DNA of 64,000 nt from Aldrovandia affinis (GCA_029706075.1 JAINUG010000309.1:400001-464000); one strand, 5' to 3'. Counted from the first letter of the stretch, positions 1 through 12,879 are shown. A program made the numbers and translations. The notes: a model not told the origin generated them from the letters alone.

Positions 1-2335
1 CACACAGAACCACACTCTACCTACTGAGCCACACAGAACCACGCTCTACCTACTGAGACACACAGAACCAGCTCTACCTACTGAGACACAGAACCACACG
101 CCTACCTACTGAGCCACACAGAACCACACTCTACCTACTGAGACACACAGAACCATGCTCTACCTACTGAGACACACAGAACCACACTCTACCTACTGAG
201 CCACACAGAACCACGCTCTACCTACTGAGCCACACAGAACCACGCTCTACCTACTGAGACACACAGAACCACACTCTACCTACTGAGCCACACAGAACCA
301 CACTCTACCTACTGAGACACACAGAACCACACTCTACCTACTGAGACACACAGAACCACACTCTACCTACTGAGACACACAGAACCACACTCTACCTACT
401 GAGCCACACAGAACCACGCTCTACCTACTGAGACACACAGAACCACACTCTACCTACTGAGCCACACAGAACCACACTCTACCTACTGAGCCACACAGAA
501 CCACACTCTACCTACTGAGACACACAGAACCACGCTCTACCTACTGAGCCACACAGAACCACACTCTACCTACTGAGACACACAGAACCACACTCTACCT
601 ACTGAGCCACACAGAACCACGCTCTACCTACTGAGCCACACAGAACCACACTCTACCTACTGAGACACACAGAACCACGCTCTACCTACTGAGCCACACA
701 GAACCACACTCTACCTACTGAGACACACAGAACCACACTCTACCTACTGAGACACACAGAACCACGCTCTACATACTGAGCCACACAGAACCACACTCTA
801 CCTACTGAGCCACACAGAACCACGCTCTACCTACTGAGCCACACAGAACCACGCTCTACCTACTGAGCCACACAGAACCACACTCTACCTACTGAGCCAC
901 ACAGAACCACGCTCTACCTACTGAGCCACACAGAACCAGGCTCTACCTACTGAGCCACACAGAACCACGCTCTACCTACTGAGCCACACAGAACCACGCT
1001 CTACCTACTGAGCCACACAGAACCACGCTCTACCTACTGAGCCACACAGAACCACGCTCTACCTACTGAGACACACAGAACCACACTCTACCTACTGAGC
1101 CACACAGAACCACTCTCTACCTACTGAGCCATACAGAACCACGCTCTACCTACTGAGACACACAGAACCACGCTCTACCTACTGAGACACACAGAACCAC
1201 GCTCTACCTACTGAGACACACAGAACCACGCTCTACCTACTGAGACACACAGAACCACACTCTACCTACTGAGACACACAGAACCACACTCTACCTACTG
1301 AGCCACACAGAACCACGTTCTACCTACTGAGACACACAGAACCACGCTCTACCTACTGAGACACACAGAACCACACTCTACCTACTGAGCCACACAGAAC
1401 CACGCTCTACCTACTGAGACACACAGAACCACACTCTACCTACTGAGACACACAGAACCACGCTCTACCTACTGAGACACACAGAACCACACTCTACCTA
1501 CTGAGACACACAGAACCACACTCTACCTACTGAGCCACACAGAACCACGCTCTACCTACTGAGACACACAGAACCACACTCTACCTACTGAGACACACAG
1601 AACCACACTCTACCTACTGAGCCACACAGAACCACGCTCTACCTACTGAGCCACACAGAACCACACTCTACCTACTGAGCCACACAGAACCACGCTCTAC
1701 CTACTGAGACACACAGAACCACACTCTACCTACTGAGCCACACAGAACCACACTCTACCTACTGAGACACACAGAACCACGCTCTACCTACTGAGACACA
1801 CAGAACCACGCTCTACCTACTGAGACACACAGAACCACGCTCTACCTACTGAGCCACACAGAACCATGCTGTACCTACTGAGCCACACAGAACCACGCTC
1901 TACCTACTGAGACACACAGAACCACGCTCTACCTACTGAGCCACATAGAACCATGCTGTACCTACTGAGACACACAGAACCACGCTCTACCTACTGAGCC
2001 ACACAGAACCATGCTGTACCTACTGAGCCACACAGAACCACGCTCTACCTACTGAGACACACAGAACCACGCTCTACCTACTGAGCCACACAGAACCACG
2101 CTCTACCTACTGAGCCACACAGAACCACACTCTACCTACTGAGCCACACAGAACCACACTCTACCTACTGAGCCACACAGAACCACGCTCTACCTACAGA
2201 GCCACACAGAACCACGCTCTACCTACTGAGCCACACAGAACCACGCTCTACCTACTGAGCCACACAGAACCACGCTCTACCTACTGAGCCACATAGAACC
2301 ACGCTCTACCTACTAAGCCATACAAAACCAATATA
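1..2335 (-). repeat. 29-bp satellite array from a tRNA-SINE head
   Basis: About 80 head-to-tail units of 29 bp fill this stretch and run off the left edge of the window. On the minus strand each unit contains CTCAGTAGGTAGAGCGTGG, which matches the 5' head and A-box of the tRNA-derived SINE seen at 24627 and 57680. Units vary mainly at two positions (gaga/gagc, cac/cgc). No B-box is present. The last units near 2280-2335 are degenerate, marking the right edge. The origin from a SINE head is inferred from the two places where the same unit runs straight into a complete SINE. Confidence 0.95.
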
Positions 2336-3090
2336 CTATCCCATTCCTCAGAGGAAGTGGGCAGCCCAAAAAACAAACATTCCATGTCCGTCGAGGCTAC
2401 ACCATTAGAGCGGTTGTCTTGTTTACTGAATGAAATGCTACCCCAGGTGTGTGCAGATGTTCTGCACAGTATTTCAGAATTCTGATATTCGTGATGCTGA
2501 GCGATGCAATACGTCACAATTATTCGCCAAAATACAGAAAATGCTCAACTCAGCATTTAAAAAAGAAATCCAATATGTTTTAATAACAACAGTCTGCTAC
2601 ATAACGACGGTGTATTGTTCCTTGGAACAGCGGATTGTTCCAACGCACTGCGAGGTATTTATTACGCTGAAATATGCATGGGGCCTGTTTTGACCTCCCA
2701 TTGGTTTTATAAGCTTTGAATTATACAAGTTAGAGGCCTGGGCCAATGCCACACCTCTAGGGGTGCATCTGGGAGAACGTGTGATTACGATTGGCTGTTT
2801 AATCTTTGTGCTGACCATGTTAATACCTACAGTACATATCCTGATTTTAGTCTGGTCTGAAAGTGAATTATATTGAAACATTTTCCGTTGACTTGTGTGT
2901 TTTTTCCGTTGGAGTGCATGGTGGCTGTTTGTGGATTTCAGTAGCCTGGCGTTCCCCAGGGACGGCATCTAAATGTGTTCTGCGCGGAAGGGGAGCCGCT
3001 TCCAGGCTGTGAAATAAATATGATCCACAGCAGTGGCGCGGTGATGACAGCGAGGTGAGTCCACGCTGTCTGTGAGGAACGCTGTCCTGC
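2336..3090. other. Unique-looking flank, no gene seen
   Basis: This low-repeat sequence lies between the satellite and the first minisatellite. Only short open frames without recognisable domains are present. I see nothing supportable in it. Confidence 0.5.
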
Positions 3091-3100
3091 TGCTATTCTC

Positions 3101-3312
3101 CCACCCAGGAGCCAGGAGCCCTCCTCCATTACGGCTCAAACACCCAGGAGCCAGGAGCCAGGAGCCCTCCTCCATTACGGCTCAAACACCCAGGAGCCAG
3201 GAGCCAGGAGCCCTCCTGCATTACGGCTCAAACACCCAGGAGCCAGGAGCCCTCCTCCATTACGGCTCAAACACCCAGGAGCCAGGAGCCCTCCTCCATT
3301 ACGGCTCAAACA
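3101..3312 (+). repeat. Minisatellite, about 33-40 bp units x 5
   Basis: Five units share CCCTCCTCCATTACGGCTCA and a block of one to three CAGGAGC-type subrepeats, so unit length varies by 7 bp steps. This two-level structure indicates slippage within an already tandem unit. Confidence 0.85.
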
Positions 3313-3387
3313 TTTACACTTCAATTACGAACACACAACATATTTGCAGAGGAAGCTGAGTTAGAATGAATCTCGATCACAACGCAC

Positions 3388-3492
3388 ACGCACACACACA
3401 CACACGCGCAGACACACGCAGACACACGCACGCACGCACAAAGACACACACGCACACAGACGCAGACATGCACACACACACACACACACGCC
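3388..3492. repeat. CA-rich microsatellite
   Basis: Imperfect (CA)n with CG and GA interruptions. The open frames across it are low-complexity translations. Confidence 0.9.
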
Positions 3493-3564
3493 ATCGCTGC
3501 AGTTTCTGGAGAGTGCCTCTCCTGATTGGCACTACACTGCTAGCTTAAAGCTCTTCCTTTACCA

Positions 3565-3690
3565 ACCTGTCAATCAACACACGCTCTCAGTTCCGCTGTC
3601 AATCAACACGCTCTCATATCGCCTGTCAATCAACACACTCTCATATCGCCTGCCAATCAACACAGTCTCATATCGTGTGTCAATCTAGAG
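3565..3690. repeat. Short tandem repeat, about 29-30 bp x 4
   Basis: Four degenerate units share TGTCAATCAACAC and CTCATATCG. No coding potential is visible. Confidence 0.7.
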
Positions 3691-3781
3691 CTGATCCTAT
3701 CTGCTGGTCCCAGCCATAACACTCCCCCCAGCACACGTTCCCAGTACTGCACCTGGTTCTATGATCCCTCCTTTACTGAGT

Positions 3782-4913
3782 CAGGGTTCCCACTCAAATC
3801 AAATTTACATTCTCCATGAAATTCCCATTGTTATGTTCTGTATTTATATGTTCTGCTTGTTTTTGTATTTTATTATTTTCTCCGTGTTCGTTTATTATTC
3901 ACGTTAGCTCCCCCGTCTGTCTGTGTTCTACTAACGTTAGGGATTTTGGGTGCGTTTACTAACATTTACTAATTACTGATTCTCTTGTGTTTCTATCTGC
4001 AGCTGTCATTCTCCCTCTCATTTTCCTATCCCTGTAGCTTTCTGTTTTCTCGCATTCTCTGCACGCGATTCCACCTACGCGCTCCTCCCCTCCGAGCTGT
4101 ACACGTGTCTACCTGCTCTTCCAGGTCGTTTGTTATCATTGTGTCTATGTGCTTTCCAGTCCGTGTCTTTCGTCTCCCCTTGTTATTGTATTAGTGGTCC
4201 TGATTGTTCTCACCTGTGTTCTCACCCCTTTTCCCCTCCCAGTCACACCTGATTCCTCTTGTGTTATCTTCCCCGTTTGTATTTAAGCCCCTAGTTTGCA
4301 CTCTGACTTTGTCAGAACGTTGATCAAGTTTCCCAGTGCCGATTGTCAGTAAGCCTGTGTTATTTTGAGATTTCCGAGACACCCTTTGTTTGACTTCGAG
4401 TTTTGCCTGCCGATTCTCATTTGTTTGCCCTTCTGCCTGTTCGGTTTTTGGTCTTCTGACTGCCCCTCGACTACTCTTTTGGACTTTTTTTTGGGACTTT
4501 CTCGGATTCTGATTACTGGCTTTGAACTTGGACTGATTAAATAACGTTCTCTTTCTGCAATATCCTGGTCTGCGTTTGGGTCCTTGTCCAGATCGTCACA
4601 CCCATAGCATTTCAATGACAAATTTAAGGTTTTCAATGAACTATTTTTTTTGTAACTGACGCAAAAAATGACTTTCATAACTTAACACGTTTTGTTGCCA
4701 GTGCAAATACACATCTCATTGTGTGTGTGTGTGTGTGTGTGTGTGAGAACAGCCGCCACGGCTGTGGCAACAATGGTGGCAGGGGAACAGACATTTTGCG
4801 GTACCGTTATTGGAGAGGAAGAAAATATATAATGTTACATGGAATCAGACATTTCCATGACGGAATCATTTTCAATGATTTTCAAGGTTTTTCCATGATG
4901 CGTGGGAGCCCTG
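3782..4913 (+). mobile_element. hAT-like nonautonomous element (MITE), copy 1, interrupted by an LTR
   Basis: The element begins CAGGGTTCCCAC and ends GTGGGAGCCCTG, giving 12-bp terminal inverted repeats with one mismatch. It is homologous over its length to 44806-45191, including ATTTAAGG, an internal (TG)n tract and ACATTTTGCGGTACCGTTAT near the right side. Without the inserted LTR and one CCCAT copy it would be about 355 bp. There is no transposase. The hAT assignment rests on the CAGGG ends and the imperfect 8-bp target duplication of the second copy, so the superfamily is inference. Confidence 0.75.
3829..4600 (+). mobile_element. Solo LTR inserted in the MITE
   Basis: This 772-bp block starts TG, ends CA, and is flanked by a perfect 5-bp direct repeat CCCAT (3824-3828 and 4601-4605). 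It interrupts the MITE at a point where the second MITE copy is continuous. A TATA-like TATTTAAG lies at about 4280 and an AT-rich ATTAAATA near 4536 could serve as polyadenylation signal. There is no internal retroelement sequence, so it is a solo LTR left by recombination. The 5-bp duplication fits Gypsy/ERV-type integration; the family is not identified. Confidence 0.8.
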
Positions 4914-5465
4914 TCAAGTGCTGCCTTGATTTTGGCAGTTACCTTGTACTTCCACGGCAGTTTACACCCATACCTTGCCAATTATTATTATTATTTTTTA
5001 ACTCTTTAAATTATCATGTGCCAGGGTAAAACATCCAATACTGGACTTTGTGATAATCTGACAATATGAGAGTCAGTGTGGGATTATCGTCTCAGAACTT
5101 CGTGATAGTCATGCAGGGTTAACACATACACAGTAATTCAAGAAAATAAAAACGATTATAATTTTCACAAAATGTTATTGTTTAAGAGTTTATTTCCTTT
5201 AAGACTCAGTTTTCTTTTACTGTATATTACACTTGATTGAATGAATGAATATTTAAATTCATTAAATATTCTATGAATTATAGCTACATGGTTGTTAGGG
5301 ATTTAGGGACAGTTTAAAATTATGAGTCACCTTAAAGAAATATACAATTGTTTGTTACTGAAGAAATTGCTTTTCATCTTGAGCCAGTCTTGTCTGCAGT
5401 ACTTGAAGATGTTGCAGATGATATTGATGATCTAAATTTAGACTCACTGGGAGGAGCAGGTACTC
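4914..5465. other. AT-rich flank, no gene seen
   Basis: AT-rich low-repeat DNA. An open frame running through it and the following (GA)n tract is not credible as a gene because most of its length is a simple repeat. Confidence 0.5.
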
Positions 5466-5473
5466 AGGTAATC

Positions 5474-5636
5474 AGAGAGAGAGAGAGGGAGGGAGAGAGA
5501 GAGAGAGAGAGAGAGAGGGGGAGAGGGAGAGAGAGAGAGAGAGAGAGGGAGAGAGGGAGAGGGAGAGGGGGAAGGGGGAGAGGGAGAGGGAGAGGGAGAG
5601 GGAGAGGGGGAGGGGAGGGGGAGAGGGGGAGAGGGA

Positions 5637-5668
<32 letters not shown>

Positions 5669-5846
5669 CGGAGAGGGAGAGAGACAGAGAGAGAGAGAGA
5701 CGGAGAGGGAGAGAGAGAGAAACAGAGAGAGGGAGAGACAGAGACGGAGAGAGAGGGAAAGATGGAGAGAGGGAGAGAGGGAGAGAGAGAGACGGAGAGA
5801 GGGAGAGGGGGGAGAGAGAGGGAGAGAAAGAGAGAGGGAGAGAGGG

Positions 5847-5877
<31 letters not shown>

Positions 5878-5925
5878 GAGAGAGAGAGAGGGGGAGAGGG
5901 AGAGAGAGAGAGAGAGAGGAGGTGC
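5474..5925. repeat. (GA)n / (GGGAGA)n purine tract
   Basis: About 450 bp of uninterrupted purine-rich sequence on the plus strand, mixing GAGAGA and GGGAGAGG blocks. Such mirror-symmetric polypurine tracts can form triplex DNA; that is general knowledge, not shown here. Confidence 0.95.
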
Positions 5926-6130
5926 AGGTATTCAGGTATTCAGTCTCACCTCCCAGGGGCCTTCTTATAGGACGTTTCCATGGATATATGCTTGGGTTCT
6001 GTTTCTATAGCAACTATGGTGAAGGCTGCACTCCTGAACACGTTTAGCAGAATGTCCAACTTCAAGAGGTTTGGAGCCTGAGAATGCCAAACTAGAAACT
6101 TTCAACACACACCTTTAAAACCACTGCTCA

Positions 6131-6166
6131 CTACACACACACACAAACGTATGCACACACGCACAC

Positions 6167-6257
<91 letters not shown>

Positions 6258-6292
6258 CACACACACACACACGCATGCACACACACACTGCA
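6131..6292. repeat. (AC)n microsatellite
   Basis: Nearly pure (AC)n with scattered CG steps, over about 160 bp. Confidence 0.95.
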
Positions 6293-6299
6293 TATTGTA

Positions 6300-6765
6300 T
6301 CTGAAACACTGATGTATTTAATTTGGGCTTGGGGATGTTGGGAGTCAGGAGATAACAGGAGGTTGTTTACCCCCCATCAAAGGGGGAAGACAAATTAAAA
6401 CAGAATGAAGGTGGAGATGGGGGCGTGTGGGGGAATGCCAGAAACAGCTGATGCAAGGAATTAAGAGAAACGTGGTGATTTTGATTTAAACCTGGGGGAA
6501 ATCCGCTTTAACAGGTTTAAGGGAACGTCTGAAAATCTCCCGAATCTTTTGTGCAAAACTCCCAGTGGCATAAACTGGCATTAACCCAGATGGATCACGT
6601 CTGTCCGTTTATTCAGCACTCACTGTCTGTCCGCCAGTCTCCCGGAGTTTAATCCCAGGGAATTAAACCTTTAATTGAAAACATGTAAATGATTAAAAAT
6701 TTACGCGTGCGCTCAAGACGATTAAAGCTGCGGTCTGAATATGGAGACGAATGTGGAGTTAAAGC
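6300..6765. other. Unique-looking block, no gene seen
   Basis: Non-repetitive sequence including purine-rich and TTTAAT-containing stretches. No exon or element is recognised. Confidence 0.4.
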
Positions 6766-7055
6766 TGAATGAGTCTGTGAATATGGAGTTATGAATGTGT
6801 GATTATTAATATGGGATTATGAATGTGGGGTTATGAATATGTGATTATGAATATGTGGTTATGAATGTGTGATTATGAATATGGGATTATGAATGTGGTT
6901 ATGAATATGTGATTATGAATATGTGGTTATGAATATGTGGTTATGAATGTGTGATTATTAATATGGGGTTATGAATATGTGGTTATGAATATGTGGTTAT
7001 GAATATGGGATTATTAATACGGGGTTATGAATATGTGGTTATGAATATGGAGCTG
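6765..7055. repeat. Minisatellite built on TTATGAATATG
   Basis: About 20 imperfect 14-17 bp units of the type GGTTATGAATATGTG / GATTATGAATGTGT. No coding potential. Confidence 0.85.
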
Positions 7056-7059
7056 CTGT

Positions 7060-8440
7060 GTGCTAATCCCAGGGTTGATGCAGAGCGACACGGAGTCTGA
7101 ATCAGCAGAGGGGGGAGGGGGAGGGGGTGGAAGATGGGGGGTGTAATAAACTGGCTGTCAGATTAAGAGGACAAGCATCTAATTCCACGCGCAGCCGATG
7201 ATGGTGAACAGGTGACGCCAGCACAGGACGGTTCCCCCGGGCGGTTCTCCATCAGCGTCACCATGGCAGCAGGAGGTGTGTGGGGGCTGTAATTCGATTC
7301 CGTCTCCGAGTGTAAAAGCACGCTGCTCACCGCCATGCGTCACGATGCTGTCGCCCTCAGCTCTCCCGGCAAAGGATCATCTCCCCCTTATTTAGCGCTG
7401 TTTTAGCATTGTTTTATCATCGTTTTAGAGTACTTTTAGCATTGTTTTAACGTTGGTTTAGAGTTGGTTTAGAGTTGCCTCACAGTTGTTTTAGTGTCTT
7501 ACAGTTGTCTTAGCATTGCTTTAGCATCGTTTTGATGTCGTTTTAGTGTTATTTTAGCGTTGTTTTAGCATCATTGTAGCATTGTCTTAGCGTTGTTTTA
7601 GCGTACTCTGTGTCGTTATAAATTTGCTTTAGTGTTGCCAGAGGAGTGTTGCCCAACCAGATTGGGTTGTCCTTGTCTCATCGGGCAAGAACACCTACTC
7701 TGAGCCAATGACTGTGCAGCTGAGAACTCCTCTCGTCCAATGACTGCACGGCTGGTGGACGGTAGAGTGAACAAAAGCACCAGCAGCCAACAAGCCGACG
7801 GATTAGGACACGACCTACAATCACAATCTGACTATTGTCTTTTTTTTCTTCCAAGTTGGGAGAATAGTAGAATTAGTAGATACCCTACCGATTTTATAAT
7901 TGTATATACTCTTTTTAACCTGCTGCTTTCTTTGCACTTTTTCGTGTCGTGTATACCATGTACTGTGTGTCATGGGTCCTGTTTTACTGTGTTTCGCCCC
8001 TGTGTTTTACGCACTTTTGAAGCTCAAAGAAGTAATATAAAAAAAGTAGTTATATAAAAAAAACGATTTGAAACCTGAAAACCACAAGGGGTTGTCTTTC
8101 GAAAGGTGCTTGAAGGAAGAGGATCAGAGATCAGCGGGCGCTGGTGGGAAGTGTAGTCCCTCCCCTTCCACTGGACAGACTGAGCACCCTATCGATCTCT
8201 GCCACACAGAGCAACCCTGCCACTTCCTGTCTGAACGGGAGAGAGCGACGGATTCTCCAGCCAGAACAGAGCGCACCCTACAGCCTCTGTTCATGATGCG
8301 GTTCTTCAGATCGTTGTGACATGCAGCTCAACGCAGGTAGCAGCACAGAGGTCTGGCTGACGGGTCCGCAGGCTCCCGTACAGCATGCTGCATTCAATTT
8401 CACTTTCAAAGCCTTAAAATAATGTCATTCCTGCTCTGTG
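7060..8440. other. Intergenic; includes a TTTTAG-rich imperfect repeat
   Basis: From about 7395 to 7625 the motif GTTTTAGCATTGTTTTAGCG recurs imperfectly. The rest is low-repeat sequence with only short open frames. No gene is recognised. Confidence 0.5.
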
Positions 8441-8455
8441 AAACAGCTCTGTGCG

Positions 8456-8592
8456 TGCTGGGGCTTCTCTCTTTCTCTCTCCCCTTCTCTGCCTCTCCCT
8501 CCCTCTGTCTCCCCTCTCTACTTCTTATCGCTCTCCCTCTATCTCTATCCATCTCTCTCCCTCCCCCTCCCCCTCCCCCTCTCTTTCTCTCC

Positions 8593-8639
<47 letters not shown>

Positions 8640-8685
8640 TCTCCCTCCCTCCCTCCCTCTCTCTCTCTCTCTCTCAGTCCCTGTA
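8456..8685. repeat. CT-rich tract with (CCCTCA)n
   Basis: Polypyrimidine simple repeat. A (CCCTCA) block of about 8 units lies near 8592-8638. It is not the vertebrate telomere hexamer CCCTAA. Confidence 0.9.
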
Positions 8686-8904
8686 AAGATCTCAGAGTAT
8701 TTCTGCCCCTCCTCCCGTGAGACAGTGACCGTGACAGCTCAGAGACGGATGTCCGCTGTGATGAGATGAGCTGACGGGTCTCCAGGGAGATTCTCACATT
8801 GTATCACTGTCTCTAAATGAGCTCTGGGCATCGAGGAGGGAGTGCAGCAGAACGGACACTTTCCAGCTTCAGGCTGAACAAAGAGGGACGAGTTCTACCA
8901 GAAC

Positions 8905-9118
8905 TGCTAACTGCTCCTATAACTGCTCCAGTGTCTGACTGCTCCAGTGTCTAACTGCTCCTCTAACTGCTCCTCTAACCGCTCCTTTAACTGCTCCAGT
9001 GTCTAACTGCTCCAGTGTCTAACTGCTCCTCTAACTGCTCCAGTGTCTAACTGCTCCAGTGTCTAACTGCTCCTCTAACTGCTCCAGTGTCTGACTGCTC
9101 CAGTGTCTCAGTGTTTGG
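8905..9118. repeat. Minisatellite built on CTGCTCCAGTGTCTAA
   Basis: About 13 units of two related types, CTGCTCCAGTGTCTAA and CTGCTCCTCTAA, are interspersed. No coding potential. Confidence 0.85.
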
Positions 9119-9424
9119 CTGCTCTTCTCCAGGGTGTAACACACTCAATAGATTCTTCTCTAAAGGGTGCTGATGAATGAGTGTGGGTCATGATGATGAA
9201 TGAGTGTGGGTCATGATGATTAATGGTTATGATTGACCCATAGTGGGTCATGTTGTCGGAGGTTGAGAACAGCAGTGTTTAGCGATGAGGGACAAATGAG
9301 CATAATGATGCAGCTTTGTGCTCTTTTGTAACAATTGAGGGAGAATAAAGGTCTACAGACTCTTCCATTCCGCTTCACACAGACGCCACCTCAAACGCTC
9401 CTCCAAACAAACACACCACAAAAG

Positions 9425-11340
9425 GCTCTTATATAGCGCTCTTCTTGCGAACAACCCAGGGCGCTTTACAAAAGAGAAAAACTATTCACAAAATAATTAA
9501 ATATGTTAATAAAATAATAGAATAAAATAAAAAAATCTATCAATCTGAATCAGCTAGGAAGAATAGACACATGAGAACAGGTAAGTCATTCCAAGCGGCT
9601 TGACAAAGAGATTTTAAAATTCAAATTCAAATCAAAATCAGCTAAAAATCCAAACTAGGAGGAATATCAAATCAAATCAAATCAAATCAAGTTTATTTGT
9701 ATAGCGCTTTTCACAACAGAATTGTCACAAAACGCTTAACAGAGGGGGAACCCAGGCCTAGACCCCCCAAAAGCAAGCCTAACGGCAACAGTGGCAAGGA
9801 AAACTCCCTAGGTAGGGAGAAACCTTGGGAGGAACCAGACTAAAAAGGGGGAGCCCATCCTCTTCTGGCCGGCACAGGGTATGTCCAAAAAGACCATGTC
9901 ATGGTCAGTCCAAGGTTAGTCTGAGTTAGGTAGTCAGCGGGGGCTAAACCACGCGGAGAGGGTCCAGATCCAGGAACTGGGGTTGGCGTGGGGGTGAGGG
10001 TTGATGGGGGCAGCTCACACTTCTCGCAGGATCTAGGGCTCGGGGCAGGTGCCCCGAGTCAGAGGCCGAGGCAGAGAAGAGAACATGCAGTCAGAAAAAA
10101 GCAGTGCTATAGCCAGTAGCACTATGTAAGAGCAGGGGAGCACAAGCATAGGAAATATACAGTTAGCCCCAACAGGTGTAAGCTATGGCAGCATACCTAT
10201 TAGGAGAGGGACAGAGAGAACACGCAGCCATGTGAGAGTTCCAAACAATCCACACCTGATCAAGGATAACCAGCATAACAGTGGTGGTAACACATTGAGG
10301 AGGTGACAGTATGGAAAGTTTCTCACTCCATAAGACACTAAGGCACGGCCTTCTCCATCTCTCCACCTAGACTATGTTTGGCAGTAAGCTAGGCTGAAAA
10401 GATATGTTTTTAATCTACACTTAAAAATTGAAACTGTGTCCGAATCCCTAACATGCCTTGGTAAACCGTTCCACAACAGAGGAGCTCTAAAAGAGAAGGC
10501 TCTACCACCAGCTGTGCTCTTCAAAATTTAGGAGTAATAGATGGCCGGCTTCTTGTGAACGAAGCAGTCGTGTCGGCTTATAGGGGGCAATCATTTCGGT
10601 CAGATATAAAGGTGCAAGTCCGTTTACTGCTTTAAAAGTTAGCAACAGTACTTTATAATCAGCCCGATATTTAATAGGAAGCCAATGTAGTGATGCTAAC
10701 ACTGGAGTAATGTGCTCATACTTTTTGGATCTAGTCAAAATACGTGCCGCTGTATTCTGTACTAGTTGAAGACTCTTTAGAGAGCTACTAGAGGAGCCGG
10801 ATAATAAGGCATTACAATAGTCTAGCCTCGATGCAACAAAAGCATGCATCAAGGTTTTAGCATCCTCTAATGACAGAAAGTGCCGAATTTTAGCTATGTT
10901 TCTTAGGTGAAAGAAAGCTACTCTGGAAGTGTTTTTAATATGAGTGTCAAATGTAAGGTCCTGATCAATAATAAAACCAAGGTTCTTAACCATAATACTT
11001 GATGTAACTATGCAATCACCTGCATTTAACTGCAGATCCAACTTGTTCCTTAATTTTTTGGGGCCCAAAACCATCATCTCTGTTTTATCTGAATTTAAAA
11101 GCAGGAAATTTACTGTCATCCAGTTCTTTATATCAGAGATACAGGAGAATAGGCACAGGAGAACAGATAAGTCTTAAGACCCAATTCAAAAGAGCCGATT
11201 GTAGCTGCACCTCTGATGTGGCTCAGAATTGAGTTCCAGAGACGAGGTGCAGAACAGCTAAAAGCCTTCCCCCGACTGTTGATTAAACAGTTGGGGTAAA
11301 CAGACCACAGGCCTTGCGTCCCTCAAACGTGCCTCATACA
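9425..11340 (-). mobile_element. L2-clade LINE, 3' part with reverse transcriptase C-terminus
   Basis: On the minus strand, 11119-10502 encodes about 205 residues of a non-LTR retrotransposon ORF2 C-terminus: LNSDKTEMMVLGP, then VKNLGFIIDQDLTFDTHI, SRLDYCNALLSG, LQLVQNTAARILTR and LHWLPIKYRADYKVLLLTFK, all typical of the L2/CR1 group. The 3' untranslated part follows down to about 9680 and ends in AGCGCTATACAAATAAAC plus an (AAATC)n-type tail. Flanks 9425-9660 and 11120-11340 resemble another retroposon 3' end (GGGCGCTTTACAAA), so one insertion may be nested in another. The 5' part of the LINE is missing. Confidence 0.85.
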
Positions 11341-11880
11341 CACATATCTGGACCAAACTGATTATACTTTAACGCAGGAAAACGAATATAGAGAGCGTAA
11401 TTCCAATGTGAATTGTGTCGGTGGCCTTCCCCCCTCCCCTGTTGTTGGGGAGATAGTAAGCAAAGCCGTCACACGCCCATTCATGAAGAGAGCCGTCATC
11501 CATTCAAGTCCGAGAGCGAACGTCGGCTCCAGAGCCTACAGCGGGTATTTACGGCCCGCGAGCCCCAAAGATCACTCTTCATACACGGCCAATCTTCCTG
11601 CTTCTCCCCCTCGCCTGCAGCGAGCGATGCCCTCCCTCCTCCACGGATATTTATGGGTGTCTGGGCCCTGCCGGTGTAAAGGCACATTTCGCCTCGCCGC
11701 TGCTGTGCAGAGACACTTTTAAAATGCGGAGCGGTGCTCTCCTCCCTCCTCCACGTCTTATTATCTCCATATCTGAGTGCTGTCTGTGATAACTCCTCTG
11801 TCAGTGCGGACGGAGAGGTGGATCGACACACAGCTCTGCTGGTGACTTTCTGATGACCCGACTCGGCTCACGTACAGACA
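11341..11880. other. Low-repeat block, no gene seen
   Basis: Moderately GC-rich non-repetitive sequence with short overlapping open frames on both strands and no recognised domain. I do not call an exon. Confidence 0.4.
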
Positions 11881-11884
11881 TTAT

Positions 11885-12035
11885 AAAGTGGGTCTGGGGG
11901 CGGATAGCGTAGCGGTCTAACGCACCGCATCTTGGCTGGTCCGATACGGTGTGCGCTGCCTGTCAGGGACGCGGTTCTAGACCCGTCTCTACCAGACCAG
12001 CTCTGGTCGTCAGCCCCAATTGGGGGCCGCGTTTG
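11885..12035 (+). mobile_element. tRNA-derived SINE (family B), 5' half
   Basis: The block starts with GGATAGCGTAGCGGTCTAAC (A-box-like) and carries GCGGTTCTAGACCCGTC (B-box-like), then CAGCCCCAATTGGGG. The same head occurs at 40383, 35585, 15225, 23463, 31310 and 52490. The 3' half is absent here. Confidence 0.8.
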
Positions 12036-12477
12036 GCATTTGATTATTGTGGTAGTGTTAATTATTGTGGTAGTGTTAATCATAGTGTTAATATGGCAGT
12101 GTTAATCACTGTGTTACAGTTTCTCACAATTGTTTCCACACAAAATCTGGTACTATGGACACAATTATCAAAACCTAAAGCATACGTGTCAATAACTAAA
12201 CATTGTAAAACTATGAGCACATTTAGCTTGTTATGGTATTATAAGTGTAGATAAAAACATACTTACATACATACGTATTAATAATTTGATTAATTATTAA
12301 TTACATTAATATGTATTACATACACATTAGTACATAAACTACGGAAGAGGATCCTTCGTTGTGGGGACATCTGATGGCCAAAGTATACCTATTTATATAC
12401 AGTATAAACTACTGTATACAATTTTAAATTAACATTTTGAATGTGAAAGATCTAATGCGGTAGTAAATATCATCCTC

Positions 12478-12576
12478 CAGGACCCTGTGAACCAATCGGA
12501 CGGCTTGTTACGACTCATAAACCCTGCAGGACCGCTGTGAACCAATCGGACGGCTTGTTACGACTCATAAACCCTG
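12478..12576. repeat. Tandem duplication, about 49 bp x 2
   Basis: Two nearly identical copies share GTGAACCAATCGGACGGC and TTACGACTCATAAACCCTG. Each has a CCAAT motif. Confidence 0.85.
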
Positions 12577-12879
12577 GTAATGGAAAGGGTATGAACTATA
12601 ATTCACAGGTGAAGACGCTCCAGGCTTATTAACAGTTCAAACAACTTCCACTGCCGAACAGCTTATTTTTAATGCGTGAATTTAAGCAAAGGTTGTTCTG
12701 CCATTCAATCAATCACTCAATCAGTCAATCACCCAATCTCCCAAACAGTCATTGATTTGTCAATTGATTGGTGTTCGTCCATGTGCATTCAATTACACGA
12801 CACCTTCTGTGTATCCCGTTTGAAATGAGTGCAGGGAGCTTGCTTTAGCGTTACTTGCTTGATAACGTTAAGCCGTGCT

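Noticed and set aside
1-2335. Possible CRISPR-like array
   Set aside because: Units are contiguous without spacers, the genome is vertebrate, and the unit matches a SINE head.
5348-6010. A 220-residue Glu/Arg/Gly-rich open frame
   Set aside because: It is almost wholly a translation of the (GA)n/(GGGAGA)n tract, without a conserved flank.
8592-8640. Interstitial telomere repeat
   Set aside because: The hexamer is CCCTCA, not CCCTAA.
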